64,000 nucleotides of DNA from Taishania pollutisoli (GTDB lineage Bacteria; Bacteroidota; Bacteroidia; Flavobacteriales_D; Crocinitomicaceae). This document shows, in pieces, positions 52,981 to 61,758 of the stretch. The notes below the pieces were generated by a model, which was given only the letters and a program-made list of their open reading frames with translations, was not told the origin of the DNA and made no database searches. The DNA lies in contig NZ_JACVEL010000006.1 of the NCBI RefSeq assembly GCF_014518315.1, positions 177,062 through 241,061 of the forward strand, given 5' to 3'. The number at the start of each line of letters is the position of its first letter. The first letter of the stretch is position 1. The position numbers and the translations under genes are program-made.

Positions 52981-53937
52981 TCAGGAAGCATATTCCGCCC
53001 TCAAATCACTAATAATTGCCTGTATTGAGCGAATTTCCTTAACACTTTCAATCGATGGCCCGGCACACCAGACCGTTTTATAGGTCGCTCCAAAAGCAGA
53101 TTGCTCCAGCTTTTTCATACCCCTGGAAAACACAAATGCCTTGACCCACTTTTTCAGCTTTTTATTTTTGTTCAATAACTTTTCCAGCCAGTTTTGATTC
53201 GTCCCGATGGATTGTACATACGGCGTGTTTATCACCGTACATGGAGTTCCTGATAATTTTGTTGTCATGATGATGTCACTGGCTCCGTAATCAATACATG
53301 CCTGTTTGTACTCCCTGGTCACATCCGACTCATCTGTTGCAATAAAAATGCTCCCCATCGAAACACCGGCAGCACCAAGTTCCATCATTTGACGTATCTC
53401 CTTCCCGGTAGAAACTCCTCCCGCTGAAATGACGGGTGCAGTACAATTCTCAACCAGCAACGGAAGCAATTCCCTGTACGATTTTGTTCCTGCATGACCA
53501 CCAGCTTCTTTGTTGACCGCAATGATCGCATCACACCCCAGACGATCTACTTTTTGTGCGTATTTTAAATCCGTTACATCGCAAAATACTTTGACACCGT
53601 GTTCGTGACATTTTACAATTGTTTCTTCCGGAGAACCTAAGGAAGTAATCACAAATGCAACTTTCTCTTCGCAAATGATCTCCAATTGTTTCTTGTAGTA
53701 AATATTCGATTTATTCACAATCAAATTAATTCCAAACGGTTTATCTGTCTGCGATTTGATGTATCGGATCGCCGTTCTGAGCTCTTCCGTAGTTCTGAAA
53801 TTCAACGCAGGAATTGCTCCGGTACAACTGGCTTTAGTTGCTGCAATAATCATTTTGGTATTTGACACCAGGAACATCGGTGCAACAATTAACGGAAAAT
53901 CAATCCCAAGGATATCACATAACGTCTGCTTGCTCAT
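52981..53937 (-). CDS. Nitronate monooxygenase-like FMN enzyme
   Basis: A 318-aa TIM-barrel flavoenzyme of the 2-nitropropane dioxygenase family, which oxidises alkyl nitronates using FMN and oxygen. Diagnostic segments are PLIVAPMFLVSNTKMI at the N-terminus, NKEAGGHAGTKSY with the catalytic His, ISAGGVSTGKEIRQMMELGA and GVSMGSIFIATDE. At 318 aa it is slightly short compared with FabK-type relatives of 310-350 aa. Actual substrate unknown. It converges with the preceding gene and has a 209-bp upstream spacer. Confidence 0.85.
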   Translation of the reverse strand: MSKQTLCDILGIDFPLIVAPMFLVSNTKMIIAATKASCTGAIPALNFRTTEELRTAIRYIKSQTDKPFGINLIVNKSNIYYKKQLEIICEEKVAFVITSLGSPEETIVKCHEHGVKVFCDVTDLKYAQKVDRLGCDAIIAVNKEAGGHAGTKSYRELLPLLVENCTAPVISAGGVSTGKEIRQMMELGAAGVSMGSIFIATDESDVTREYKQACIDYGASDIIMTTKLSGTPCTVINTPYVQSIGTNQNWLEKLLNKNKKLKKWVKAFVFSRGMKKLEQSAFGATYKTVWCAGPSIESVKEIRSIQAIISDLRAEYAS

Positions 53938-54146
53938 AAACGTGATTTTTTACGAAGATACAAATTTTATGCATGCATAGTTATTTTTGTCCCAAAATTA
54001 TTCTTCCCGTCACAACAAGTAGTTCTATCTGCATTCCGGGAAATTTAATTTCTATCTCCTACGGTAAAATCAGGCATAAATAGGGAGAGCCCGATTTTTA
54101 CAATCGTTTTCAACGAAAAGCGTTATCTTTACAAAAAATTAAAAAA

Positions 54147-54374
54147 ATGAAGATATACAATAAATTCATGATCTATATGTGGCTTGTCATTACGGTCGTT
54201 TTAGTTGTGTTTATTACCTATAAAAGCCTGGCAGAAGGATTCAACCGCTGGGGATTTATGTATGTCTTTGCACTTGTCGCTTTCCTGGCTTTCCTGATGC
54301 GGCGCTACATGTCACGGCGTGTGGAAAAGCACATGAAATTTTTGGAGGAACAAGAAAAAAGCAAAAAAAAATAA
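54147..54374 (+). CDS. Small two-helix membrane protein
   Basis: A 75-aa protein with two membrane segments (about residues 8-25 and 33-50) and a basic C-terminal tail (RRYMSRRVEKHMKFLEEQEKSKKK, the last part predicted as an exposed helix). A TATCTTTA box at 54124-54131 lies close before its start. No family recognised; it precedes the DUF5686 gene by 30 bases. Confidence 0.7.
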   Translation: MKIYNKFMIYMWLVITVVLVVFITYKSLAEGFNRWGFMYVFALVAFLAFLMRRYMSRRVEKHMKFLEEQEKSKKK

Positions 54375-54404
54375 TATCATCACTCTGATAGCGTTGTTTT
54401 ATTC

Positions 54405-56903
54405 ATGCTAAAACAAACGATTCTGCTTGTTGTTGCACTGCTACTATACGCGGGAGGTGTATCTGCGCAGCGAAAATTAAGCGGAATAGTTACTGACGAA
54501 CGCGACATTCCCATTCCCGGAGCAAAAATTTTTGTCAAAAACGATGCAACTATGCGTACCGTTTGCAATGACATGGGTTATTATGAAATGTTTCTGCTTC
54601 CTGGCGAATATTTCCTGATCTTCCAGGCAGTCGGGTACGAAGACCGTGAAATTTATATCGGGATGGCAGATGCTGAACAAAGTAGAAATGCCATGCTGAT
54701 TCCACTCAAAATGGGTGATTTTGAAGAAGTGGAAATCATCGCGAAAAAAACCAATCCGGGACGTGACATCATCTTGAAAGTTGTAGAAAAAAGAGACTCT
54801 ATCAATCCCTGGAAATACCCGCATTCATGCGAAGTCTATATCAAGTCTGTGGAACGGATCGACAAACAGGAACCTTCCGGGAAAACTTCCAAAAAGAAAA
54901 ACAACAGTGAGACGACCACTACCCCGGACATCGAAGACCCTTTCGCTGAAAAACGAAAAGCCGACCAGGAATTTGCGAATAGCATGAACTTCCTTGAAAT
55001 TCAGTTAACCCGACATTTCGAACCATACAACAAAGTAAAAGAAATTCGAAACGCCTACGACCTCAGAGGAAAATCAACAAACATGTACTATACCACAACG
55101 GTAAAGTCCAACTTCAATTTCTTTCAGAACCTGCTTCACCTGGATGATTTACACCAAACTCCGGTCAGTTCTCCCATTTCCGGCCCCGGAATTCTTAGTT
55201 ATAAATACCGGCTCGTCGAACAATACGAAGAAAACGGGCGAAAAATTCATAAAATAAAGATTACCCCACGCAATACAGCGACAACAACCCTGGATGGATA
55301 TATTTGGGTCATCGACTCCCTCTGGCTTGTGCAAAAACTGGAGTTTACGATGAACAAGGGAAACCTGATCATCTATGATTATTTTACCATCACACAGGAA
55401 TTTGACCACCCGGGAGATAGCTTGTGTGTATTGACCAATCAGGAGTTGAAATATGGTGTCACATATAACAAACAAACCACTCACCTGGAAAATCACGCTT
55501 CTTTTTACGATTACAATTTTGACATTGCCTTTGAGAAGAAACATTTCAAAAATGAACTTTCAGTTACGGAAAAAGAAGCCTATGAGAGGGATAGCATGTA
55601 TTGGTCGGACAAACGAAAATCGGAATTATCACTGGATGAATTGCGCTACATTATTGTGCAGGACAGCATTCGCGATTATCAAAACCGGGCAGAGTACCTC
55701 GATTCCATTGATAAAGAATTTAACCGGATCACCGTTTGGAAAGTCCTCTGGTATGGTATCGATCACCGGAATCGGGATAAAAAACACCAGTGGACACTGA
55801 GTTCACTTGCTTCAATGGCCCGTCCGATTTATATTGCAGGACCGCGGGTGGCACCCAATTTTTTCTACTTCAAGAAATGGGACGATGAACGTACGCTGGA
55901 CTCCTATTCCGAACTATCAATGGGTTTTTTAAACGCCGATTTGAAAGGAAACTCGTGGTGGCGATTCCGCTATGATCCGTTTCACTTCGGAACAGTAGCC
56001 GCTGAATTTGAGCACGATTTCGGTACCGTCACCTGGAACGATGCAATCACCGAGGTCTATAAACGGGAAAATTTCTTTGAAAAAACAGCCCTTACCCTCA
56101 TCCACGACTACGAACTGTTTAATGGCTTTTACTTTTACACGTCCTACTCGTTTGCCGAGCGCAGAAGTATTGATCACTACAAATTCCTGAACCAACTGGA
56201 CAGCATTCTTCCCAACAATGTAGCAAAATCATTTGAACCATACCAGGCTTCCATCGGAACCATCCGTATTTCGTATACTCCAGGACAAAAATACATGCGC
56301 GAACCCAACCGGAAAGTGTTATTAGGGTCCAAATGGCCGACCTTTTACGCCTATTACGAACGGGGAATTCCGAAACTGTTCGGTAGTGACGTCGATCATG
56401 AATATGTACGATTTGGTGCTGAACAAACCTTTAAACTGGGACTATTGGGGACAACCAGCTACCACGTCAATTCCGGGAAATTTCTGAGTTCAAGGAAATT
56501 ATACGACGCCGATTACAAGTATTTCAGAAGGAGTGATCCCATCTGGTTTTCAGACCCGTTGAATTCATTCCAGGGACTGGATACCAGTCTTCCGACCAAA
56601 AACCTTTATTTTGCAGGTCACCTCATCCACCATGACAACGGAGCCATCCTGAATAAAATCCCGTTCATGAAAAAAACACGGATCGGATTAGTGGGGGGAG
56701 CCGGAATTTTAGTTGTCCCGGAACATAACTGGCAACACTACGAAGTATTAGTCGGTTTAGAACGTATTTTTAAATTGTCAAAACGAAGATTGAGGCTTGG
56801 TGTTTATTGCGCCTTTTCAGACGGAAATCAATCCAAAGCACGTGTCGATTGGAAAATTTCGTTCAGCTTCCTCGATAACCGGAGTTTGAAATGGAATTTT
56901 TAA
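54405..56903 (+). CDS. Carboxypeptidase-regulatory-like / DUF5686 family outer-membrane protein
   Basis: An 832-aa exported protein: signal peptide (ending GVSAQ), an N-terminal carboxypeptidase-regulatory-like domain (KLSGIVTDERDIPIPGAKIFV to PGEYFLIFQAVGYEDREI, about residues 24-82), then the long DUF5686 region to the C-terminus. The latter ends in an aromatic strand (RSLKWNF), consistent with an outer-membrane barrel ending in Phe. Function unestablished; role in the cell envelope is inferred from the domains. Confidence 0.83.
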   Translation: MLKQTILLVVALLLYAGGVSAQRKLSGIVTDERDIPIPGAKIFVKNDATMRTVCNDMGYYEMFLLPGEYFLIFQAVGYEDREIYIGMADAEQSRNAMLIPLKMGDFEEVEIIAKKTNPGRDIILKVVEKRDSINPWKYPHSCEVYIKSVERIDKQEPSGKTSKKKNNSETTTTPDIEDPFAEKRKADQEFANSMNFLEIQLTRHFEPYNKVKEIRNAYDLRGKSTNMYYTTTVKSNFNFFQNLLHLDDLHQTPVSSPISGPGILSYKYRLVEQYEENGRKIHKIKITPRNTATTTLDGYIWVIDSLWLVQKLEFTMNKGNLIIYDYFTITQEFDHPGDSLCVLTNQELKYGVTYNKQTTHLENHASFYDYNFDIAFEKKHFKNELSVTEKEAYERDSMYWSDKRKSELSLDELRYIIVQDSIRDYQNRAEYLDSIDKEFNRITVWKVLWYGIDHRNRDKKHQWTLSSLASMARPIYIAGPRVAPNFFYFKKWDDERTLDSYSELSMGFLNADLKGNSWWRFRYDPFHFGTVAAEFEHDFGTVTWNDAITEVYKRENFFEKTALTLIHDYELFNGFYFYTSYSFAERRSIDHYKFLNQLDSILPNNVAKSFEPYQASIGTIRISYTPGQKYMREPNRKVLLGSKWPTFYAYYERGIPKLFGSDVDHEYVRFGAEQTFKLGLLGTTSYHVNSGKFLSSRKLYDADYKYFRRSDPIWFSDPLNSFQGLDTSLPTKNLYFAGHLIHHDNGAILNKIPFMKKTRIGLVGGAGILVVPEHNWQHYEVLVGLERIFKLSKRRLRLGVYCAFSDGNQSKARVDWKISFSFLDNRSLKWNF

Positions 56904-56940
56904 CCGCGGGAATCTGCTTCCGGGTATGCATTAAAAATCC

Positions 56941-56948
56941 TATTTTTG
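56941..56948 (+). promoter_or_regulatory. Probable -7 box very close to the acyl-CoA reductase start
   Basis: TATTTTTG matches TAnnTTTG exactly and ends 4 bases before the GTG at 56953. The predicted transcription start falls on or next to that codon, implying a leaderless mRNA, or the box belongs to another element. Confidence 0.45.
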
Positions 56949-56952
56949 TATC

Positions 56953-57999
56953 GTGAACAGAGAACAGGCAATCAACGCGTTTTCGCAGTTGGGAACAATT
57001 ATGAAAGAGTTGGGGAATGGAAATGAATTCCCCGGGATCAGTTTGGGTATTACAGAATCGGAATACCTGGAACTACAACGTACCGTCAACAAACAAGTTC
57101 AATTCAACGGGTGGTTTACCAAAGATTCGGTCCGGCAATCACTCCTGGCACTTGGAGGATGGTTGGAAAAAGGTCAACTGGAAAACTGGTTAGCTCCATA
57201 CAGTTGGAACGAACGTCCGAAACGCGTAGGAATCATCATGGCCGGAAACATTCCCCTTGTTGGTTTTCACGACCTGCTTTGCGTTGTATTATCCGGAAAT
57301 ACAGCTGTCTGCAAAATGAGCTCTGACGATAAAACACTATTACCCGCCCTGGTGAAGGCATTGTACCACTTCCTGCCGGGCTTAAAAGAGCGCATTGTTC
57401 TTTCCGAAGGAAAAATCGGGGAGATCGATGCTGTCATTGCAACCGGAAGCAATAACTCTCATCTATATTTTGAGCAATATTTCGGAAAATACCCGCATAT
57501 TTTCCGGAAAAACCGAACTTCCGTTGCTATTTTGAACGGGAGTGAAAGTGAAGCGGAATTAACGGAACTGGGAACTGACATCTTTTCGTATTTTGGATTG
57601 GGTTGCCGCAATGTTTCCCATTTATTGCTCCCGGAAGGGTATGACTTCACACATTTTTTCCAGGGAATTTTCCCGCACAGTGATGTTATCAATCATTTCA
57701 AATACGGCAACAATTACGATTACAACAAAGCCGTATACCTGATGAATCAATTGCCGTTGCTGGACAACAATTTTGTGTTGCTCCGCGAAACGGAAGACCT
57801 CCACTCTCCCCTGGCAATGGTTCACTACCATTTTTACAAAAATGACGACGATATCCGCAGCTACCTGAAACAACATGAAGAAGCGTTACAAGTAGTTGTC
57901 GGAAAAGAATATACTCCTTTCGGAAAAGCTCAATCTCCCGGTCTGTCTGATTACGCAGATGGTATTGATACAATGAGCTGGTTAAACACCCTCACTTAA
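56953..57999 (+). CDS. LuxC-like acyl-CoA reductase
   Basis: A 348-aa member of the LuxC/aldehyde-dehydrogenase branch: RVGIIMAGNIPLVGFHDLL near residue 94 binds NADP, VCKMSSDD follows, and FGLGCRNVSHLLLP contains the likely catalytic Cys (C218). It reduces fatty acyl-CoA (or acyl enzyme) to aldehyde; pathway here unknown. The GTG start gives MNREQAINAFSQLG, matching relatives. It is followed after 10 bases by ribD, so they share a transcript. Confidence 0.85.
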   Translation: MNREQAINAFSQLGTIMKELGNGNEFPGISLGITESEYLELQRTVNKQVQFNGWFTKDSVRQSLLALGGWLEKGQLENWLAPYSWNERPKRVGIIMAGNIPLVGFHDLLCVVLSGNTAVCKMSSDDKTLLPALVKALYHFLPGLKERIVLSEGKIGEIDAVIATGSNNSHLYFEQYFGKYPHIFRKNRTSVAILNGSESEAELTELGTDIFSYFGLGCRNVSHLLLPEGYDFTHFFQGIFPHSDVINHFKYGNNYDYNKAVYLMNQLPLLDNNFVLLRETEDLHSPLAMVHYHFYKNDDDIRSYLKQHEEALQVVVGKEYTPFGKAQSPGLSDYADGIDTMSWLNTLT

Positions 58000-58009
58000 A
58001 TTTGATCCG

Positions 58010-59041
58010 GTGAACGACGCATTCTACATACAACGTTGTATTGACCTGGCACTGAAAGGAAAAGGAAATACCGCACCCAACCCGATGGTAGGTGCGGTCA
58101 TTGTTCACGATGGTGTTATTATCGGAGAAGGCTTTCATAAACAGTATGGAGAAGCGCATGCCGAGGTAAATGCCGTCAATTCCGTTAAAGATCAATCACT
58201 GTTACCGGAATCCACCATATATGTTTCTCTGGAACCATGCGCGCATTTCGGAAAAACACCTCCCTGTTCGGATTTGATTGTTCATCACCGATTCAAACGT
58301 GTTGTTGTCGGATGCATCGATACCTTTTCAGAAGTTTCAGGCAAAGGAATCCAACGCATTCGAACTGCGGGAATAGAAGTAACGACAGGTGTTCTTGAAC
58401 AGGAATGCCGCGAATTGAACAAACGATTTTTTACTTTTCACGAACAAAAACGTCCGTACATTATCCTCAAATGGGCACAGACTCCGGATGGGTTCATGGA
58501 TCAAAAACGAACACCTGATGCCGTCGGAATTAACTGGATTACACAGCCTGAAACAAAGCAACTGGTACATCAATGGAGAACGGAAGAAGCAGCCATTCTC
58601 GTCGGGAAACAAACAGCGATCAATGACAATCCCCGTTTAACTGCGCGGGAAGCAACGGGAAAGAACCCCGTTCGGATACTTTTGGACAGCAACCTGGAGG
58701 TTCCTGAAAACGCTGCCATCTTCTCAAAAGAAGCACCTACGCTTGTTTTCAACCTTCAAAAATCAGGGAGAAAAGATACAATTGAATGGATCCGGCTGGA
58801 AAAAATCATTCCTGAAACGATTCTCCCGGCATTATTTGAAAAAAACATTCAATCCGTCATCATTGAAGGAGGAAAAACAGTGTTGGAATCCTTCATTGCA
58901 GCGAACCTGTGGGATGAAGCACGTATATTGATCGGAACAGAAAACTTTCGGGAAGGATTAACAGCTCCCGAACTCCCACCCCATCAATCTCTGAAAAAGA
59001 CGGCTATCGGAAGAGATACATTAATCGTACTTCGGAAATAA
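58010..59041 (+). CDS. ribD: Bifunctional riboflavin biosynthesis deaminase/reductase RibD
   Basis: A 343-aa enzyme for steps two and three of riboflavin synthesis. The deaminase half has the zinc signature EAHAEVNAV with SLEPCAHFGKTPPCSD (residues about 47-85). The reductase half starts near IILKWAQTPDGFMDQ and contains LVGKQTAINDNPRLT and VIIEGGKTVLESFI. It starts at GTG 58010, 10 bases after the acyl-CoA reductase stop. Full length and unremarkable. Confidence 0.95.
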   Translation: MNDAFYIQRCIDLALKGKGNTAPNPMVGAVIVHDGVIIGEGFHKQYGEAHAEVNAVNSVKDQSLLPESTIYVSLEPCAHFGKTPPCSDLIVHHRFKRVVVGCIDTFSEVSGKGIQRIRTAGIEVTTGVLEQECRELNKRFFTFHEQKRPYIILKWAQTPDGFMDQKRTPDAVGINWITQPETKQLVHQWRTEEAAILVGKQTAINDNPRLTAREATGKNPVRILLDSNLEVPENAAIFSKEAPTLVFNLQKSGRKDTIEWIRLEKIIPETILPALFEKNIQSVIIEGGKTVLESFIAANLWDEARILIGTENFREGLTAPELPPHQSLKKTAIGRDTLIVLRK

Positions 59042-59106
59042 GATTTTAGCACCGAAAAAAATCTTTTTTCTTAAAATTGTAGTTCAATCATTAATTGGAT
59101 AACGAT

Positions 59107-59598
59107 ATGCATCACAATTTACGTCTTGAAGAATTGTTTAACCTGGCAGATCTGGATATCAGAGACGGGTATTACGAAGAGGCAGTTAGAAAACTGGAAG
59201 AAATCCTGGTTGAAGATCCTACTTTCGGAAAGGCATACAATCACCTGGGATGGTTAAATGAGACCAAATTTCAGAACTATGAAAAAGCCGAAAATTTCTA
59301 CCAGAAAGCACTGCAGACGGCTCCGAATTACCCGGCAATCTATTCCAACTACAGCGTATTACTTTCCAACCTCGGAAAATTTGACATACTGACCAGTGTG
59401 CTGGAACAAGGACTCAAAACTCCGGGAGTCGACAAGTCGCTGATGTACAACGAATTTGGTATTATGACCGAATTGCAGGGAGATTTTCAGAAAGCAATTG
59501 ACTACTATACCCAATGCGCCAAAACAACGCTTGTAAAAGACACCATGGACAGAGCAATGCTTTCTATTGAACGCTGTAAAACAAAGCAAACATTGTGA
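59107..59598 (+). CDS. TPR-repeat protein
   Basis: A 163-aa cytosolic helical protein with TPR motifs: GYYEEAVRKLEEILVEDPT, KAYNHLGWLNETKFQNYEKA, AENFYQKALQTAPNYPAI and FGIMTELQGDFQKAIDYY. TPR domains mediate protein-protein contacts; partner unknown. A TTG at 59095 could open the frame four codons earlier, but the ATG at 59107 is used. It is a single gene between ribD and the esterase. Confidence 0.85.
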   Translation: MHHNLRLEELFNLADLDIRDGYYEEAVRKLEEILVEDPTFGKAYNHLGWLNETKFQNYEKAENFYQKALQTAPNYPAIYSNYSVLLSNLGKFDILTSVLEQGLKTPGVDKSLMYNEFGIMTELQGDFQKAIDYYTQCAKTTLVKDTMDRAMLSIERCKTKQTL

Positions 59599-59703
59599 CC
59601 TGTCTTCCTTATTTTGCAGGAATACAGCCTTAATAATTTCTTAACATAGCTTGTTTTTTGTATATTGCAGGAACAATTACTCTACTCAAAGAAATTATTT
59701 CGG

Positions 59704-61686
59704 ATGAAAATTTATTTTACGCTGACTTCTATAATTGTGGCTGTAAATTTGTTTGCGCAGCAACAATATACATCGGATCGATACCGCCATGCCATTTTCA
59801 ACCAGGTGACGATACAAAACGACGTTGAGTATGGTTCTGCCCCTCAATGGGTATGGCCTTACTGGAATGAAGCATTGAAGTTGGATGTCTATCAACCCAC
59901 AGGTGATGTCGTTACAAATCGTCCGTTGATCATTTTTGCACATGCAGGCGGTTTCCTGAATGGATCCAGGGGGGTGGATAATATGATTGCCATCTGTGAT
60001 TCTTTTGCACGGAAAGGATATGTAACCGCTTCACTCGACTACCGGAAAGGGTTTAATCCACTTGACGGACAAAGTGCCGAACGTGCTGTTTACCGGGGAA
60101 TCCAGGATGGGAAGGCAGCTGTCCGCTACTTCAAGGAGAATGCTGCACTGTATGGCATTGACACCAATTATATTTATTTCGGCGGAATGTCAGCAGGTGG
60201 GTTTATGGCACTACACGTTGCATATATGGATCAGGAAAGTGAACGCCCTGCAAGTACATATGGAGGAGGAACGGTCAATAACCTCGGATGCCTGGATTGT
60301 TCCGGTAACAGTTTCTCACATACATCAAAGATCAGAGCTGTATTAAATTACTGGGGAGCCATTCAGGACACACTGAACATTGTTCCCGGTGACATTCCGA
60401 TTATGCAAATGCACGGAACAGATGATCCCACAGTACCATACATATACGGTCAGCCATTCGGACTATTCACACTTCCCTATGTCTACGGGAGCGCTCCCAT
60501 ACGCGAACGCATGGACAACCTGGGTATCTACAACGAGTTTTACACGTCCGATGCACCCGGAAGGCATATGCTGGACGGAAGTGACAACGGAACATTCAGC
60601 GGAAATTCGCCTAATTCATTCTGGTACGACACATTACTGCCCAGAACAACCGATTTCCTGGTGTTGATGACCAAATCTCATCCTGTCAAAATCACGCAAG
60701 ACACCCTCATTGTCTGTTATGGTGATTCAATAAACTTACATGTAAGCGGTAATTCCGACAGTTATTTTGAATGGTCTTATTTGTCCGGTTCAACCTATAC
60801 CGGACTGGGAAACACTACTGATTCACTGCATCATTTGTTCACTGATGCCGGAACGTACGACATTGCTGTTGTTGAGTTCAACGAAGTATATTGTTCCAGC
60901 GATACGCTGTGGTTTCACGTTATTCAGCAACCGGAATTGACACCTGTACTCCTGACACAGGATACCTTCATACTCTGCACCGGGGAAACGGCCGATATGA
61001 AAGTAACCGGAAATGAAACCAGTCAGTACTCATGGACGTTGTTTGCCTATTCTTCTTCCTTGCCGATCAATAATCAGTCGGACTCTTTATCCATGGTATT
61101 TACTGCTGATGGCGAATTTGATATTGCTGTGGTTGAATTGAACGCAGCAGGATGCTCAGGTGACACCGTGTGGTTTCACATTATCCAATTACCTGAGATT
61201 GTCGCAGACTTCAGTTACCAGATTACAGATCTGTCCAGCGTATTATTCATCAATAATTCCGTCCACTCAACCAGTTACAACTGGGATTTCGGAGACGGAA
61301 GCACAAGTGCAGACAATCAGCCGGAACATATCTATACCCAAAACGGAGCATACACTGTGACACTAACAGCGACAGATGACAATGGTTGCAGTGAAACAAC
61401 GACCCAAACGATTGTAATCAGTGGTTTATCCGTTGATGTCCTTTCAGGAACGGGAGTCTACGCATTCCCGAATCCATTTGAAGATGTCCTTCACCTTTCC
61501 AATGAAATCAATCAAGCGGTTACAATTGAAGTAACTGATCTAAACGGAAAAACGGCTGCACATACATTTACAATTGATGCATCTTCCACAGCTATCATCA
61601 ATACACGTGAGTGGTCCGGAGGAATGTATTTTGTCCGCATTACATCCGGCGAAGGAAACAACAGGGTAATAAAAGTTGTGAAATAA
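59704..61686 (+). CDS. T9SS-exported alpha/beta-hydrolase (esterase) with Ig-like, PKD and sorting domains
   Basis: A 660-aa secreted protein: signal peptide (MKIYFTLTSIIVAVNLFAQ), an esterase domain (nucleophile S in YFGGMSAGGFMA near residue 164, with the oxyanion HAGGFLNGSRG and probable acid/His in DDPTVPYIY and GRHML), two homologous Ig-like segments (DTLIVCYGDSINLHVSG and DTFILCTGETADMKVTG), a PKD domain (SYNWDFGDGSTSADNQ), and a T9SS sorting domain (VYAFPNPFEDVLHL to VIKVVK). The frame opens further upstream, but the ATG at 59704 begins the signal peptide. Confidence 0.88.
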   Translation: MKIYFTLTSIIVAVNLFAQQQYTSDRYRHAIFNQVTIQNDVEYGSAPQWVWPYWNEALKLDVYQPTGDVVTNRPLIIFAHAGGFLNGSRGVDNMIAICDSFARKGYVTASLDYRKGFNPLDGQSAERAVYRGIQDGKAAVRYFKENAALYGIDTNYIYFGGMSAGGFMALHVAYMDQESERPASTYGGGTVNNLGCLDCSGNSFSHTSKIRAVLNYWGAIQDTLNIVPGDIPIMQMHGTDDPTVPYIYGQPFGLFTLPYVYGSAPIRERMDNLGIYNEFYTSDAPGRHMLDGSDNGTFSGNSPNSFWYDTLLPRTTDFLVLMTKSHPVKITQDTLIVCYGDSINLHVSGNSDSYFEWSYLSGSTYTGLGNTTDSLHHLFTDAGTYDIAVVEFNEVYCSSDTLWFHVIQQPELTPVLLTQDTFILCTGETADMKVTGNETSQYSWTLFAYSSSLPINNQSDSLSMVFTADGEFDIAVVELNAAGCSGDTVWFHIIQLPEIVADFSYQITDLSSVLFINNSVHSTSYNWDFGDGSTSADNQPEHIYTQNGAYTVTLTATDDNGCSETTTQTIVISGLSVDVLSGTGVYAFPNPFEDVLHLSNEINQAVTIEVTDLNGKTAAHTFTIDASSTAIINTREWSGGMYFVRITSGEGNNRVIKVVK

Positions 61687-61731
61687 TCCCTCACTCGTTC
61701 GTTTTATAGATTTTATTTCCTGCCGATGTTG

Positions 61732-61739
61732 TATATTTG
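61732..61739 (+). promoter_or_regulatory. Probable -7 box for the E1 dehydrogenase gene
   Basis: TATATTTG is an exact TAnnTTTG match, 19 bases before the ATG. Confidence 0.55.
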
Positions 61740-61758
61740 GGGAGAAAATTAAAAAAGA

